Source of the DNA: a bacterium
GTDB lineage: Bacteria; UBP14; UBA6098; B30-G16
Assembly: GCA_030613005.1 (NCBI GenBank)
Contig: JAUWMV010000002.1
Location: 62,001 to 126,000, forward strand
Length of the DNA stretch: 64,000 nucleotides
Direction: 5' to 3'
The position numbers and the translations under genes are program-made. Positions 9,533 through 18,748 of the stretch are shown piece by piece. Under the pieces are notes generated by a model. It was not told the origin of the DNA, made no database searches, and saw nothing but the letters and a program-made list of their open reading frames with translations. How positions within the stretch are numbered: position 1 is the first letter of the stretch; every line of letters begins with the position of its first letter.

Positions 9533-10873
9533 TCAAGTTCTTCCATATTTTTCTTTAACTATTTCCCTGAGAATTTCCCTTTTATTTAATTTTGGATCAT
9601 CAATAACTTTCTCGAGTAGATAATTCAAAACATCCCCCACAGTTTTCCCTGGTTTTATATCAAGAATACGCATGACATCGAAACCGTTTAATTGCAAATC
9701 CTGAACGGCAAGAGGTGGCTTACTCAAAAGTACTTTCATAACTCTATTTCTATATTGTATTTCTTCATCGATGTCTCCACCCAATCCTTGTGCCTTTGTA
9801 TCTGCCAACCTCAGTTCAAATAATGGACACAACAAATCCTCCCCAAGGTTACGAATAAATCGTCTTATTCCTTTTTCAGTCTCAGCATGACTAAACATGT
9901 GAAATTCGATCAGAGTTGCAACATTTTCTGCAAATTTATATGAAAACGAATGATTTTTCAACCATTTAAGAGCAATTTCTCCTGCTGTTTTTTGATGATT
10001 GTAAAACCTTGCACGTCCGTTTTCTCCAAGAATTTTATGAGATGGTTTACTAATGTCATGAAATAGGGCGGCAAACCGAATTAATAAGTCTTCTGGAGAT
10101 TCATCGATTGTTTTTAATGTATGCTGGAAAACATCATACGCATGCATTCCACCAGGTTGAGTAACTCCAACGCATTCGTAGAGCTCGGGTAGAAGTGTTT
10201 TAAGAGCTCCTATTTCTAACAAGCATTCAAACACAATTGATGGATTTTTTAGGAGCATGAATTTTTTAAATTCATCACCAACTCTCTCCATAGCAATATT
10301 GGAAAGGTCCTCCAATGAATTAGTGGCGAACTTTTTTGTCGATTGTCCAATTTTGAAGGAAAGTTTTGCTGAAAGCCTACAAAGTCGCATGATTCGCAGC
10401 GGATCGTTTATAAATGTATTAATTGAATTTGCTCGCAAAATTTTATTTTTTATATCTTTCAATCCCGACAAAGGATCAATAATTGTCTTTTGGCTTAAAT
10501 CCAATGCAATAGAATTGATTGTGAAGTCCCTCTGAGCCAGATCCTCTTCTAAGGATAGGGATGAGTCAGGGAAACATCCACTTTTGGTTCGATTTGATGT
10601 AACAACAAAGTCGTATTTGATACTTTTATTAGAAAATTTTATGACATTGAATGATTTCCCTACTATATCTGCTCTTCCGAATTTTTTTAGTATGTCGGAT
10701 AATTTAGGAAGTTCTATTCCACAAACTAAAACATCCCTATCGATATGGTTAATGTTGAGCAGAAAATCCCTTACAAATCCACCAACATAATAAATCCCTC
10801 GAGAATTCTTTATTACGGAATTGAAAATGTCTTCCGGAAATTCAGGGAAATATTTTTCATTGAATGCTCCCAT
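9533..10873 (-). CDS. cca: CCA tRNA nucleotidyltransferase with HD domain
   Basis: 446-residue class II nucleotidyltransferase that adds or repairs the 3' CCA end of tRNAs. Motif A is visible as YYVGGFVRDFLLN followed by the catalytic pair in HIDRDVLV; the RNA-binding neck region follows (INDPLRIMRLCRLSAKLSF). A C-terminal HD domain is marked by RFAALFHDISKP, as in bacterial CCA enzymes that carry phosphohydrolase activity. The start is ATG 10873; a TTG codon directly before it is possible but unlikely. Ribosome site is weak. It lies divergent from the acyl-CoA synthetase. Because some relatives are poly(A) polymerases, CCA addition is the likely but not certain activity; the tRNA in this window encodes no CCA, so such an enzyme is needed. 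Confidence 0.87.
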   Translation of the reverse strand: MGAFNEKYFPEFPEDIFNSVIKNSRGIYYVGGFVRDFLLNINHIDRDVLVCGIELPKLSDILKKFGRADIVGKSFNVIKFSNKSIKYDFVVTSNRTKSGCFPDSSLSLEEDLAQRDFTINSIALDLSQKTIIDPLSGLKDIKNKILRANSINTFINDPLRIMRLCRLSAKLSFKIGQSTKKFATNSLEDLSNIAMERVGDEFKKFMLLKNPSIVFECLLEIGALKTLLPELYECVGVTQPGGMHAYDVFQHTLKTIDESPEDLLIRFAALFHDISKPSHKILGENGRARFYNHQKTAGEIALKWLKNHSFSYKFAENVATLIEFHMFSHAETEKGIRRFIRNLGEDLLCPLFELRLADTKAQGLGGDIDEEIQYRNRVMKVLLSKPPLAVQDLQLNGFDVMRILDIKPGKTVGDVLNYLLEKVIDDPKLNKREILREIVKEKYGRT

Positions 10874-11007
10874 CAAATGAATATTACGCTGTCAGATGAA
10901 AATGACAAATCAAAAAAATTTCGTAATATTCTTATAATATGTTTTGAATAAAATAATAGAATTGGTTAATGCTTGAAAAATTGCTATTTTTAAAAAGGAG
11001 TATATCA

Positions 11008-12681
11008 ATGCCAGAAATAAATATTGGAAAAACAATTCCAGAAATTGTTAAGATTACTTCAGAGCGATATTCTGAAAAAAACGCTCTAATTGTAAATAAA
11101 GGCGATGGAGAAATCTCCACGATAACTTACTCACAAATGTGGGATAAAATCGTTAAGCTTTCATCATTTATCCAACAAAGTAGTTTCAAAAAGGAAGAAC
11201 ACATTGCCTTATTGGGACACAACTCACCAGAATGGGCAATAACTTATCTTGCAATTCAAGCAGCGGGATGTATCGTTGTTCCTCTCGATCCAGCACAAAG
11301 ACCACAAGAATTGCGTCGCATAATACGTCATTCAGAATCGAGTGCAATTTTCCTCGAGCGAAAATATTTATTCGTCCTTTCGGATGACACTGAGAACTTT
11401 TTTCCAGATCTCCCACGATTCGAGCTTGAAAATATTGAAGCGCTTATAAGTACAGAGAAAACTCATAAAGAACCTCGAATGCCTTATTCTGAGGAGTGCA
11501 TTGCTGTAATTATTTACACTTCAGGAACGACAGGATCACCTAAAGGTGTTATGTTAACTCATAAAAATATCATTTCCGATATCGATGCATTCACACGTGT
11601 AGTTCCAATTAGCGAACATGAAATCTTTCTATCCGTTCTGCCAGTTCACCATTCATTTGAAGCTACAACAGGTTTTCTTTGCCCTTTATCGATAGGATGT
11701 GGAATTATCTATGCGAGAGCATTACGAGCAAAGGAAATTCTCGAGGATATCAAAGCTGGCGGTGCAACAATAATGGTCGGAGTTCCAATTCTCTTTGAAA
11801 AATTCTATAATGGTATTAAAAAAGGAGTTAAATCAAAAGGTGGAATTGTAAAATCTATTTTTGGATTTGCGCTTAACTTAACAAAATTTTTTGACATATT
11901 TCTTACTTGCTCTGGAAGCAGCATCATGAAACCATTCCGAAAGAAGGCTGGATTTGGAAATATGTGGATCATGGTTTCCGGTGGTGCAGCTATAAGACCA
12001 GAAATCGTAAAGTTTTTTAACACTTTTGGGATTACCTTTCTTCAGGGTTATGGTTTAACTGAGACATCACCGGTCATCTCTGCCAATCCTATCGGAAAAA
12101 TTAAACCAGCATCTGTGGGACCAGCAATTCCTGGAATTCAAGCTCGAATAGGTGAACCTAAATCTGAAGGAATTGGAGAAATTCAAGTAAAAGGTTCTAT
12201 TGTTTTCAAAGGATATTATAAAAACGAACGTGCTACAATAGAATCATTCACCGAAGATGGGTGGTTTAAAACAGGGGATCTTGGTTATATCGATAAAGAT
12301 GGTTACATTTTCATCACAGGTCGAGAGAAAAGTCTAATCGTTACAGGTGGTGGAAAGAACGTTTATCCTGAGGAAATCGAGGAAAAACTCAACCAACATC
12401 CAATTATTTTGGAATCCCTTGTTGTCGGTAAAAAGACATTAAAGGGTGAGGAACCGTTTGCGATTATTGTCCCAAACTATGACCAGTTAGACGCGAGACA
12501 TAAAGACTGGACTGAAGAAATAATTGAAAATATAATTAGAGATATTATCGAGAACATTAATGGCAAAATTGCACAATATAAAAGAATTAAAGGCTTCAAA
12601 ATACAACAGGAGGAATTCCAAAAAACCTCAACAAAAAAGATTAAAAGGTATTTATACACTTTCGAAGAACTGGAAGTTTAA
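11008..12681 (+). CDS. Long-chain acyl-CoA synthetase (AMP-forming)
   Basis: 557-residue ANL-superfamily ligase that activates fatty acids with ATP and CoA. Seen: phosphate loop YTSGTTGSPKGVMLTHKN (about residue 170), the A5 motif GYGLTETSPV, the hinge GWFKTGDLGYIDKDGY, and the C-terminal VTGGGKNVYPEEIEE characteristic of long-chain FadD/FACS-type enzymes. The start is ATG 11008 because AAAGGAG sits 8 bases before it; an upstream in-frame ATG at 10969 has no such site. It stands as a single gene followed by a tRNA. Chain-length preference cannot be read from sequence; it could instead serve fatty acid salvage into lipids. Confidence 0.9.
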   Translation: MPEINIGKTIPEIVKITSERYSEKNALIVNKGDGEISTITYSQMWDKIVKLSSFIQQSSFKKEEHIALLGHNSPEWAITYLAIQAAGCIVVPLDPAQRPQELRRIIRHSESSAIFLERKYLFVLSDDTENFFPDLPRFELENIEALISTEKTHKEPRMPYSEECIAVIIYTSGTTGSPKGVMLTHKNIISDIDAFTRVVPISEHEIFLSVLPVHHSFEATTGFLCPLSIGCGIIYARALRAKEILEDIKAGGATIMVGVPILFEKFYNGIKKGVKSKGGIVKSIFGFALNLTKFFDIFLTCSGSSIMKPFRKKAGFGNMWIMVSGGAAIRPEIVKFFNTFGITFLQGYGLTETSPVISANPIGKIKPASVGPAIPGIQARIGEPKSEGIGEIQVKGSIVFKGYYKNERATIESFTEDGWFKTGDLGYIDKDGYIFITGREKSLIVTGGGKNVYPEEIEEKLNQHPIILESLVVGKKTLKGEEPFAIIVPNYDQLDARHKDWTEEIIENIIRDIIENINGKIAQYKRIKGFKIQQEEFQKTSTKKIKRYLYTFEELEV

Positions 12682-12777
12682 TCATTTTTGTCATTAATTA
12701 AACTTGTCAATATTTTAATTTATCGACTAAATTTTGTGAATAAGCTTTGAGTGATAATTCTTTAGAGAATAGTAAAT

Positions 12778-12851
12778 GCACCCATAGCTCATTAGGATAG
12801 AGCGACGGCCTCCGGAGCCGTAGGTAGCAGGTTCAAATCCTGTTGGGTGCG
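12778..12851 (+). tRNA. tRNA-Arg (anticodon CCG)
   Basis: Cloverleaf readable by eye: acceptor GCACCCA (12778-12784) pairs perfectly with TGGGTGC (12844-12850), discriminator G at 12851. The D-arm is GCTC/GAGC, the anticodon stem ACGGC/GCCGT encloses the loop CTCCGGA, giving anticodon CCG (reads CGG, arginine). The T-arm is GCAGG-TTCAAAT-CCTGT. No CCA is encoded. It lies alone between the acyl-CoA synthetase and thyX. Confidence 0.96.
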
Positions 12852-12863
12852 TTTTATAGAATG

Positions 12864-13490
12864 TTAATCTGTATTTATATCATCAAAAACAATAGGAATT
12901 CGTTTCCTAAACTCTTCAAGGAGTGGGATAACTATCTCTCGCATCTGTGGATGTGCACCGATAGCTGTTCTCAGTTTGAAAAAATGCCTCCATTCCCTTA
13001 GATTCATTGTAATTACGATTTCAGTCTTAAGAGAATTAGGCAAAACAGAACGCGCTTCTTGCGGAGTCGCATCTTTCTCGATAAGTTGCATATAAGTATT
13101 TTCAGCAGATTTCATAGCCATAAGCCAAATTGCAAATTTTTCAGAGTTCGTATCCCAAAAGAATGGTTTTATCACTGTTATCTCTCGACCAAATTTTCCC
13201 TTTGAGTAATTACAGTATCGAGTGGATTCCTGAGTATAGCTTGCGATTCTATGTCTAACGATTTCATGACTAACTCCTCTATCGCAAATAAGTAGGACAG
13301 ACACACTCACATGCTCTATAACAGATAGATGACCTCTTTCGATAAGCATTTTTACAAACTTTTTGGAAGAATTTCCGGTAATTTTATCCTCGCTTTTATA
13401 AGCAATTCTTCCAGCATATTCAATATGTTTGAGAATTTCCTCACCATTGATTTCAGTCAATATTTTGAAAGATGGATTAATAACTTTCAT
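12864..13490 (-). CDS. thyX: Flavin-dependent thymidylate synthase
   Basis: 208 residues. ThyX makes dTMP from dUMP using FAD, NADPH and methylenetetrahydrofolate. The diagnostic RHRX7S motif is present as RHRIASYTQES (R79, H80, R81 and S89), followed by TRYCNYS. The C-terminal MNLREWRHFFKLR is also family-typical. The ribosome site GGGAGC lies 5 bases before the ATG. It is the only thymidylate synthase in this window and is transcribed towards the tRNA. Confidence 0.95.
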   Translation of the reverse strand: MKVINPSFKILTEINGEEILKHIEYAGRIAYKSEDKITGNSSKKFVKMLIERGHLSVIEHVSVSVLLICDRGVSHEIVRHRIASYTQESTRYCNYSKGKFGREITVIKPFFWDTNSEKFAIWLMAMKSAENTYMQLIEKDATPQEARSVLPNSLKTEIVITMNLREWRHFFKLRTAIGAHPQMREIVIPLLEEFRKRIPIVFDDINTD

Positions 13491-13822
13491 TTCTTGCTCC
13501 CATTCTTGTTTTTACAAAAATAAACTGCAATAATAAATTTTCGAGCTTTTTATTATATATTAGTTAAAAATGTTATTATTCTTTACATTTGATTCATTTA
13601 TTAGACAAAAGATTCTTACAAACTAATCAACGAAGGAACCCAATAACTATTAATAATAATGTCATATTATGTTCTTCGAAGTATTTATCTTTAATTCAAA
13701 ATTTATTGGAAGCATATTTTTCCTTGGTCATAATTCTATTCAAATTAAAAATTTAGATTGATTACTTATTTTGTTTTTTTAGATTATTGAAAATTAAACT
13801 ATGAAATTGGTAGGAGTTTTAT
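13491..13822. other. Divergent intergenic region, no gene seen
   Basis: About 330 AT-rich bases between thyX (leftward) and the SAM-hydrolase-like gene (rightward). It must hold both promoters. A weak candidate for the rightward gene is TTGATT at 13758 with GATTAT 18 bases later, but neither hexamer is convincing. No open frame with a ribosome site, no clear hairpin and no RNA gene found. Confidence 0.5.
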
Positions 13823-14704
13823 ATGAATCGCTTGAGAATTCTCTTTCTTATCATTCCATTAATATTTCTCCTATCATCCTGTGAAAATGATGAGGATAAT
13901 GTTAATATGCCCATTGTCCTTATTACGGACTTTGGTGAAGGTAATTTTTGGATTGGTGAATTGAAAGGTATGATACTCAATACCTTCTACGATGCAATAA
14001 TAATAGACGGCACACATTCTGTAACAGCATTTGATTCAAGAGAAGGTGCTTACTTAGTTGAAACAATCTCCAAACAGTATCCTGAAGATGTGGTTTTCAT
14101 TGCTATCGTGGATCCTGGAGTTCCAAAGAAGGAACGTTATCTTGTTTTATTGACACATAGAAATCAGCTATTCCTCGCTCCTGATAATGGATTACTAACT
14201 TATATATACTACGAGCAAGGAATAAAAGAGCTTTATCATATAACAAACGATGCATTATTTGATGAACCAATAGAAAGCCTTTTTGTTAGTCAAATACTCG
14301 GGAGAATCGGAGGATTAATTGCATCTGGATTCCCATTGGAAGACATAGGACCTCAAATAACTGATCCAATAAAATTTAACTATCAGGAACCTTCGATTTC
14401 CGGTGATACACTCATTGGTAAGATTATTTATATAGACAAATATGGTAATTGTATTACAAATTTTGAGGATGAATTTAGTAATCCTTTGGGTTTCAGCTTC
14501 AGAGATTCAGTTGATCTGATAACGGATGACACCACAATAACGGCAATGTTCGGTACAATTTACGGTGATGTTCCTTTTGGCGATCCAGTTGTTTTTGTTA
14601 ACTACCACGATGTCATGGAAATATCCATCAACATGGGGAATTTTGCCGAAATTCACAGAATTGAAATGGGTGAAAGTATAAAAGTAACTAAATCCAATGA
14701 ATAA
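13823..14704 (+). CDS. SAM hydrolase/fluorinase-family (DUF62) lipoprotein
   Basis: 293 residues. The mature part matches S-adenosyl-L-methionine hydroxide adenosyltransferases (DUF62), which cleave SAM to adenosine and methionine. Seen: PIVLITDFGEG, the DGTH/DSREGAY segment, AIVDPGVP, LAPDNGLLTY and the second-domain signature GKIIYIDKYGNCITNF. Unusually, the first 20 residues are a lipoprotein signal (LLSSC lipobox, Cys20), so the enzyme is predicted to be exported and lipid-anchored. The ribosome site TAGGAG lies 6 bases before the ATG. An adenosyl-halide synthase is an alternative, but the family default is hydrolysis. The fold call is strong; activity outside the cytosol is puzzling. Confidence 0.85.
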   Translation: MNRLRILFLIIPLIFLLSSCENDEDNVNMPIVLITDFGEGNFWIGELKGMILNTFYDAIIIDGTHSVTAFDSREGAYLVETISKQYPEDVVFIAIVDPGVPKKERYLVLLTHRNQLFLAPDNGLLTYIYYEQGIKELYHITNDALFDEPIESLFVSQILGRIGGLIASGFPLEDIGPQITDPIKFNYQEPSISGDTLIGKIIYIDKYGNCITNFEDEFSNPLGFSFRDSVDLITDDTTITAMFGTIYGDVPFGDPVVFVNYHDVMEISINMGNFAEIHRIEMGESIKVTKSNE

Positions 14705-14758
14705 TAATATTATTTTCAGTATTAATGTATTGCACTAAAAAAGCTTTCAATTCTCGTT

Positions 14759-14786
14759 TTGCATAAATACCAATTTTTCTTATATT
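14759..14786 (+). promoter_or_regulatory. Sigma70-like promoter of the Arn-like operon
   Basis: TTGCAT at 14759-14764, a 16-base spacer, then TATATT at 14781-14786. Transcription would begin about 14793, leaving a leader near 30 bases before the ATG at 14822. Pattern match only. Confidence 0.45.
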
Positions 14787-14821
14787 GCATCGGATTTTAT
14801 TTTATTTAAGAAGTCAGATAT

Positions 14822-15781
14822 ATGGACAAACTTACTAAAATATCGGTTATTGTACCAGCTTTTAACGAGGTGGAAAATATTGAGCCATTAGTTGAAGGCT
14901 TCGATAGCTTAATTAACAAAATCGATCATCCTTTGGAGCTTGTTTTAGTTGATGATGGATCAACTGATGGAACATTGAATAAAGCCTTAGATATATCAAA
15001 CAAATCAGATTACATAAAGGTTGTCTCATATAGAACAAATCGTGGCAAAACCTATGCTGTGCAAAAAGGACTGGAAGTCTGCACTGGGGATTATATTGTA
15101 ATCTTTGACGCTGATATGCAGTTTTCCACCGATGATATTCCACCGATGATTGAAATGCTCGATAACGGAAAAGATCTTATAGCTGGATATAAAGTAGGCA
15201 AATATCAAAAACCTTTTGTCTCCTTAATATATAACAGACTGGGAAAAATGCTCTTTAAAGTGCCTATTAAGGACATGAATGCGATGAAAGCCATGCGCCG
15301 ATGTGTTCTTGATAAAACACCCTTCAGACCCGATTGGCATAGATATATTGTAGTATGGGCTTACCAGAATGGTTTCGACATTGATGAATATCCTGTAAAA
15401 TTAAGTCCTCGAAGGTTTGGGAAATCTAAGTATAGCGGTTTTGGACGAGTTTTAATTGGAATATTTGATATGATATCTGTTTGGTTCCAACTGAAATTCG
15501 CAAGAAAACCTATGCTGTTTTTTGGTACAGCTGGATTAATTGTAATGCTTTTTGCTTTCTTATTAGGAGTTCTTGCAGTTATTCTAAGATTTGGATTTCA
15601 ACTCGGTTATAGACCATTACTCGATCTAATCACTATGTTAGGGATAATCGGTATCGTCCTTTTCATTGGTGGGTTTGTGGGTGAAATGATTGAAGGATTT
15701 CAGGACAAAGTTCTTCAAACTGAAAAAAAACTGAAGGAATTAAAGGATGATATTGAGAAAAATTTTAAGAAAAAAAATTGA
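14822..15781 (+). CDS. GT2 polyisoprenyl-phosphate sugar synthase (ArnC/DPM1-like)
   Basis: 319 residues. GT-A fold glycosyltransferase of family 2: VIVPAFNEVENIEPLV at the N-terminus, LVDDGSTDG, and the metal-binding IFDADMQF. Two C-terminal membrane spans (about residues 228-255 and 270-292) match enzymes such as ArnC, GtrB and DPM synthase, which load a sugar onto undecaprenyl phosphate on the inner membrane face. A charged tail follows. First gene of a compact operon; the next gene starts 12 bases on. In context it would make the lipid-linked monosaccharide that later genes deacetylate, flip and transfer. Sugar identity unknown. Confidence 0.85.
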   Translation: MDKLTKISVIVPAFNEVENIEPLVEGFDSLINKIDHPLELVLVDDGSTDGTLNKALDISNKSDYIKVVSYRTNRGKTYAVQKGLEVCTGDYIVIFDADMQFSTDDIPPMIEMLDNGKDLIAGYKVGKYQKPFVSLIYNRLGKMLFKVPIKDMNAMKAMRRCVLDKTPFRPDWHRYIVVWAYQNGFDIDEYPVKLSPRRFGKSKYSGFGRVLIGIFDMISVWFQLKFARKPMLFFGTAGLIVMLFAFLLGVLAVILRFGFQLGYRPLLDLITMLGIIGIVLFIGGFVGEMIEGFQDKVLQTEKKLKELKDDIEKNFKKKN

Positions 15782-15793
15782 CAAAAAAGTGCA

Positions 15794-16168
15794 ATGAATA
15801 TTCATAAGAATATCTGGGTAGTAGCTCAAGTTGCAATTTGTTATGGGGTTATTGTAATGGGTCAGGCATTATGGAAATTAGGACAGATAAGACTTCAAGC
15901 ACATAATCAATCTTTCACAGTATTCTCAACAAAATATATTCTATCTAAATATTTTATCGGTGGTGCACTTGCCTACATGATTGCAACTGTTATTTGGATT
16001 TACTTACTCTCAAAATATGACTTTAATCTTATTTATCCAATGAACAGCATAGGCTACATATTGGCAATACTTCTCAGTTTATATGTATTTAACGAAACCA
16101 TACCGGTTAATAGATATATAGGTGTTGGTGTAATAATAATCGGGATAATTGTTCTCTCACTTAAATGA
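15794..16168 (+). CDS. SMR/EamA-type half-transporter (ArnE/ArnF-like flippase subunit)
   Basis: 124 residues with four predicted membrane spans, the size of small-multidrug-resistance proteins and of the ArnE/ArnF flippase subunits. The segment FNLIYPMNSIGYILAILLS, then FNETIPVNRYIGVGVIIIG, matches the family's third and fourth spans. ArnE and ArnF normally act as a pair; only one copy is here, so it may work as a homodimer. It sits between the lipid-sugar synthase and the deacetylase, and its stop overlaps the next start by 4 bases. The likely role is moving the lipid-linked sugar across the inner membrane. Confidence 0.75.
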   Translation: MNIHKNIWVVAQVAICYGVIVMGQALWKLGQIRLQAHNQSFTVFSTKYILSKYFIGGALAYMIATVIWIYLLSKYDFNLIYPMNSIGYILAILLSLYVFNETIPVNRYIGVGVIIIGIIVLSLK

Positions 16169-17007
16169 ATTCAATAAAGAAAAATATTTCTATCCTAACA
16201 GTTGATCTTGAAGAATGGTATCATGGTGCTTATCCGGGCTTTTCGCCAAATGGGAAGTTTGAAACAATTCCAACCCAATTGTATAAAGTAGTCCTTAACA
16301 TGCTAAAACTATTTGCAGAGCATAATTCAAAATCCACTTTTTTCGTTCTTGGTGAGCTTGCGCAAAAATATCCTGAATTGATTAAAGAAATCCATAATCA
16401 GGGGCATGAGATCGCTTCTCATGGCTTCCATCATATACAGACCAACCTTCTTGGTGCAAAAGGATTTAGAGAGAATGTTGAAAAATCGATTGAGACTATT
16501 GGAAGTGTTATAAATGTAAAACTCAAAGGTTTCAGAGCACCGAATTTTTCTTTGAATCCACATAAGACACCGTGGGCTTTCGAGATTCTCGAGGAACTTG
16601 GTTTTGAATATGATTCGAGTGTATTTCCGGCTTTAATGTATTATGGTGGTGCAACACGCTTTTCAAGATTTATTACTGATATCAACGGACTTGAGGAATA
16701 TCCGCCTTCATGTTTTAATGTATTTGGAACAAGGATTTCTTTTGCAGGTGGATTTTATCTTAGAGTTCTTCCTAAGTGGTTGATATCAAAGGGAATAAAA
16801 AAATACTGCGAGATGGGTTATACTCCCGTATTGTATATTCATCCTAAAGACATAGATAACGAAACACCAAGTTTACCTGTTGATCCTATAAGCAATTTTG
16901 TCCATAGAGGATTATGCAGAAAAGGATTTGCGAAACTCGAATGGGTTCTTAAATTTTCAAAGATAATTTCTATCGAGGAGTATCGTGAGTGCCGCAAAGA
17001 AACGTAA
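16165..17007 (+). CDS. NodB-type polysaccharide deacetylase with DUF3473-like tail
   Basis: 280-residue carbohydrate esterase-4 enzyme. Motif 1 TVDLEEWYHG, motif 2 ASHGFHHIQT (the two metal histidines) and motif 3 GFRAPNFSL are all visible; the second half, from FAGGFYLRVLP to YIHPKDID, resembles the DUF3473 tail of the XrtA/PEP-CTERM-locus deacetylase subfamily. No signal peptide, so it acts in the cytosol. In the operon it occupies the place of ArnD, which deformylates undecaprenyl-phosphate aminoarabinose. It may remove an acyl group from a lipid-linked amino sugar. Overlaps both neighbours. Confidence 0.82.
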   Translation: MNSIKKNISILTVDLEEWYHGAYPGFSPNGKFETIPTQLYKVVLNMLKLFAEHNSKSTFFVLGELAQKYPELIKEIHNQGHEIASHGFHHIQTNLLGAKGFRENVEKSIETIGSVINVKLKGFRAPNFSLNPHKTPWAFEILEELGFEYDSSVFPALMYYGGATRFSRFITDINGLEEYPPSCFNVFGTRISFAGGFYLRVLPKWLISKGIKKYCEMGYTPVLYIHPKDIDNETPSLPVDPISNFVHRGLCRKGFAKLEWVLKFSKIISIEEYRECRKET

Positions 17008-18748
17008 AAAAGCTTTAAAAAAGAGAAAAAATTCAAAAAGAAAAACGGAAGAAATTAAAAAATCGAGTAAGAATGTTTTTGAAAAAGAAGAGATAGAACC
17101 TATTGATATTGTTAAATCTGAATCTACTGGAGATACTGGGATAGAAGAACCTGAAATTCCACAAAAAATACCAGATTTTAGGATTAGTTTGTGGATACTA
17201 TTAGCTATATCACTGATTCTGCTTTTGACAACTTTCGATCCAAAGGTTTTCCTAGGTGGTGATAACGCTTATTATCTTAGTCTTGGTCGCTCAATTCTTC
17301 ATGGCACTTATGCAAACGAGGTCTCACCAAATCCTGCTCCAGAAACAGGTGTTCCACCACTTTATCCGTTTATTTTAGCTATCTTGAATTTAATATTTGG
17401 ATGGTCATTTCTTCCCGCAAAAATTTTGTCTCTAATTTTTTATATGCTAACATTATGGATCTGGTTCAAGTTTTTTAAGCGGATAGGATTTACTAACGTT
17501 TTAGTATACGGTATTATATTAATGGCTTCTCTTAATCCTCGACTTGCAGAATACTCACATTGGGAAATTACTGAAGCCTTATTCATGTTCATCTCAAGCG
17601 CAACTTTTCTTTATTATTTCATAGCCAAAGATAAAAACAGACCCAAGGATTGGTTTATTTTAGGGTTTCTAAGTGTCCTTTGTTATTTTACAAGGGCTTC
17701 TGGTGCATCCGTTTCAATAGCAATATTTATTACTATGCTTATAAATCGAAAATGGAAACCACTTCTATGGTTTTCCATTGCAAATGTATTATTTTTAGCT
17801 CCTTGGTTATTAAGAAATATGTTACTTGGTGGAGAAGCTGTTGGTGGCTTTTATATTGATTTTTTCCTTAAAAATCCTGTAACACAAGAAAGACTTACGG
17901 TAAAAGAACTTCTAGCAAAGTTCCTAAAGAATTCTCATAAATATATTTTCGTAAATTTCCCTCGGATGATTTTGGCATTATCGGGATTCGGAATGGGTAT
18001 TCAAAAATATTTCTTCGTTGGTTTTGGAGGTAGTTTAGCAATATTCGGAGCAATTAGAACTCTTAAAAAATACTTACATATCGCTCTGTACATCGTTATA
18101 TATCTTATAATTCATTCCCTGTTCTTCGAAGCAGCAGCGCAAGTGAGATATCTTGTAGTATTATTTCCCTTTGTGGTTGGATTTTTCCTTATAGGCATCC
18201 TGGAATTTTTCAAACTTGTTAAACCTAGTGATAAACCTTTTAGATACAGAGTTTCATATATTTTTCTATCTTTTATGCTTCTAATGACACTTACTGGTTA
18301 TATCATCGGTCAGTTTAAAACCTTTCCAGAACTGAGGGCTTACGTGAAAGGAAACCGATTTGCAGGAATTAAACCATCATATGTCGGTTTCATTCAGGCA
18401 AATGAGTGGATAAGAGATCACTGCGAACCAGAGGCAGTAGTTTTATCAAGAAAACCTCGACTGACATGGTATTTCTCACATCACAAGTCTTTGTCATATC
18501 CTTACGCTGGTCCAGATGAAATATGGGAATTTATTTATGAAAACAATATAAGATATATGGTTGTCGATAGATTTGCCAAAAGCACTATTTATTATCTCAT
18601 TCCAACTATCTCAAAACATGTGAATTATTTAGATGTTCTTTACAAAAGCAAAGTGGAACCTCCAACTTATGTTGTAAGAGTTCGCGCTCAACCAAAAAAG
18701 ATCGTTATTACAGACACACTTATAATTAATGGCAAAAGGAAAAAATGA
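16985..18748 (+). CDS. GT-C membrane glycosyltransferase (ArnT/GT39-like)
   Basis: 587 residues. A lysine-rich N-terminus is followed by about ten hydrophobic spans from residue 70 to 435 and a soluble C-terminal domain. The first periplasmic loop contains GGDNAYYLSLGRSILHG, with an acidic residue placed like the catalytic Asp of GT-C enzymes that use polyisoprenyl-phosphate sugars. GTG start at 16985 with GGAG 4 bases before it, inside the end of the deacetylase gene. It would transfer the flipped sugar to an envelope acceptor (lipid A, glycan or protein). Acceptor unknown. Its stop overlaps the next start by 4 bases. Confidence 0.8.
   Translation: MSAAKKRKKALKKRKNSKRKTEEIKKSSKNVFEKEEIEPIDIVKSESTGDTGIEEPEIPQKIPDFRISLWILLAISLILLLTTFDPKVFLGGDNAYYLSLGRSILHGTYANEVSPNPAPETGVPPLYPFILAILNLIFGWSFLPAKILSLIFYMLTLWIWFKFFKRIGFTNVLVYGIILMASLNPRLAEYSHWEITEALFMFISSATFLYYFIAKDKNRPKDWFILGFLSVLCYFTRASGASVSIAIFITMLINRKWKPLLWFSIANVLFLAPWLLRNMLLGGEAVGGFYIDFFLKNPVTQERLTVKELLAKFLKNSHKYIFVNFPRMILALSGFGMGIQKYFFVGFGGSLAIFGAIRTLKKYLHIALYIVIYLIIHSLFFEAAAQVRYLVVLFPFVVGFFLIGILEFFKLVKPSDKPFRYRVSYIFLSFMLLMTLTGYIIGQFKTFPELRAYVKGNRFAGIKPSYVGFIQANEWIRDHCEPEAVVLSRKPRLTWYFSHHKSLSYPYAGPDEIWEFIYENNIRYMVVDRFAKSTIYYLIPTISKHVNYLDVLYKSKVEPPTYVVRVRAQPKKIVITDTLIINGKRKK

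Noticed and set aside
10969-11007. Upstream extension of the acyl-CoA synthetase
   Set aside because: AAAGGAG lies inside this stretch at the right distance from ATG 11008, so the shorter protein is preferred.
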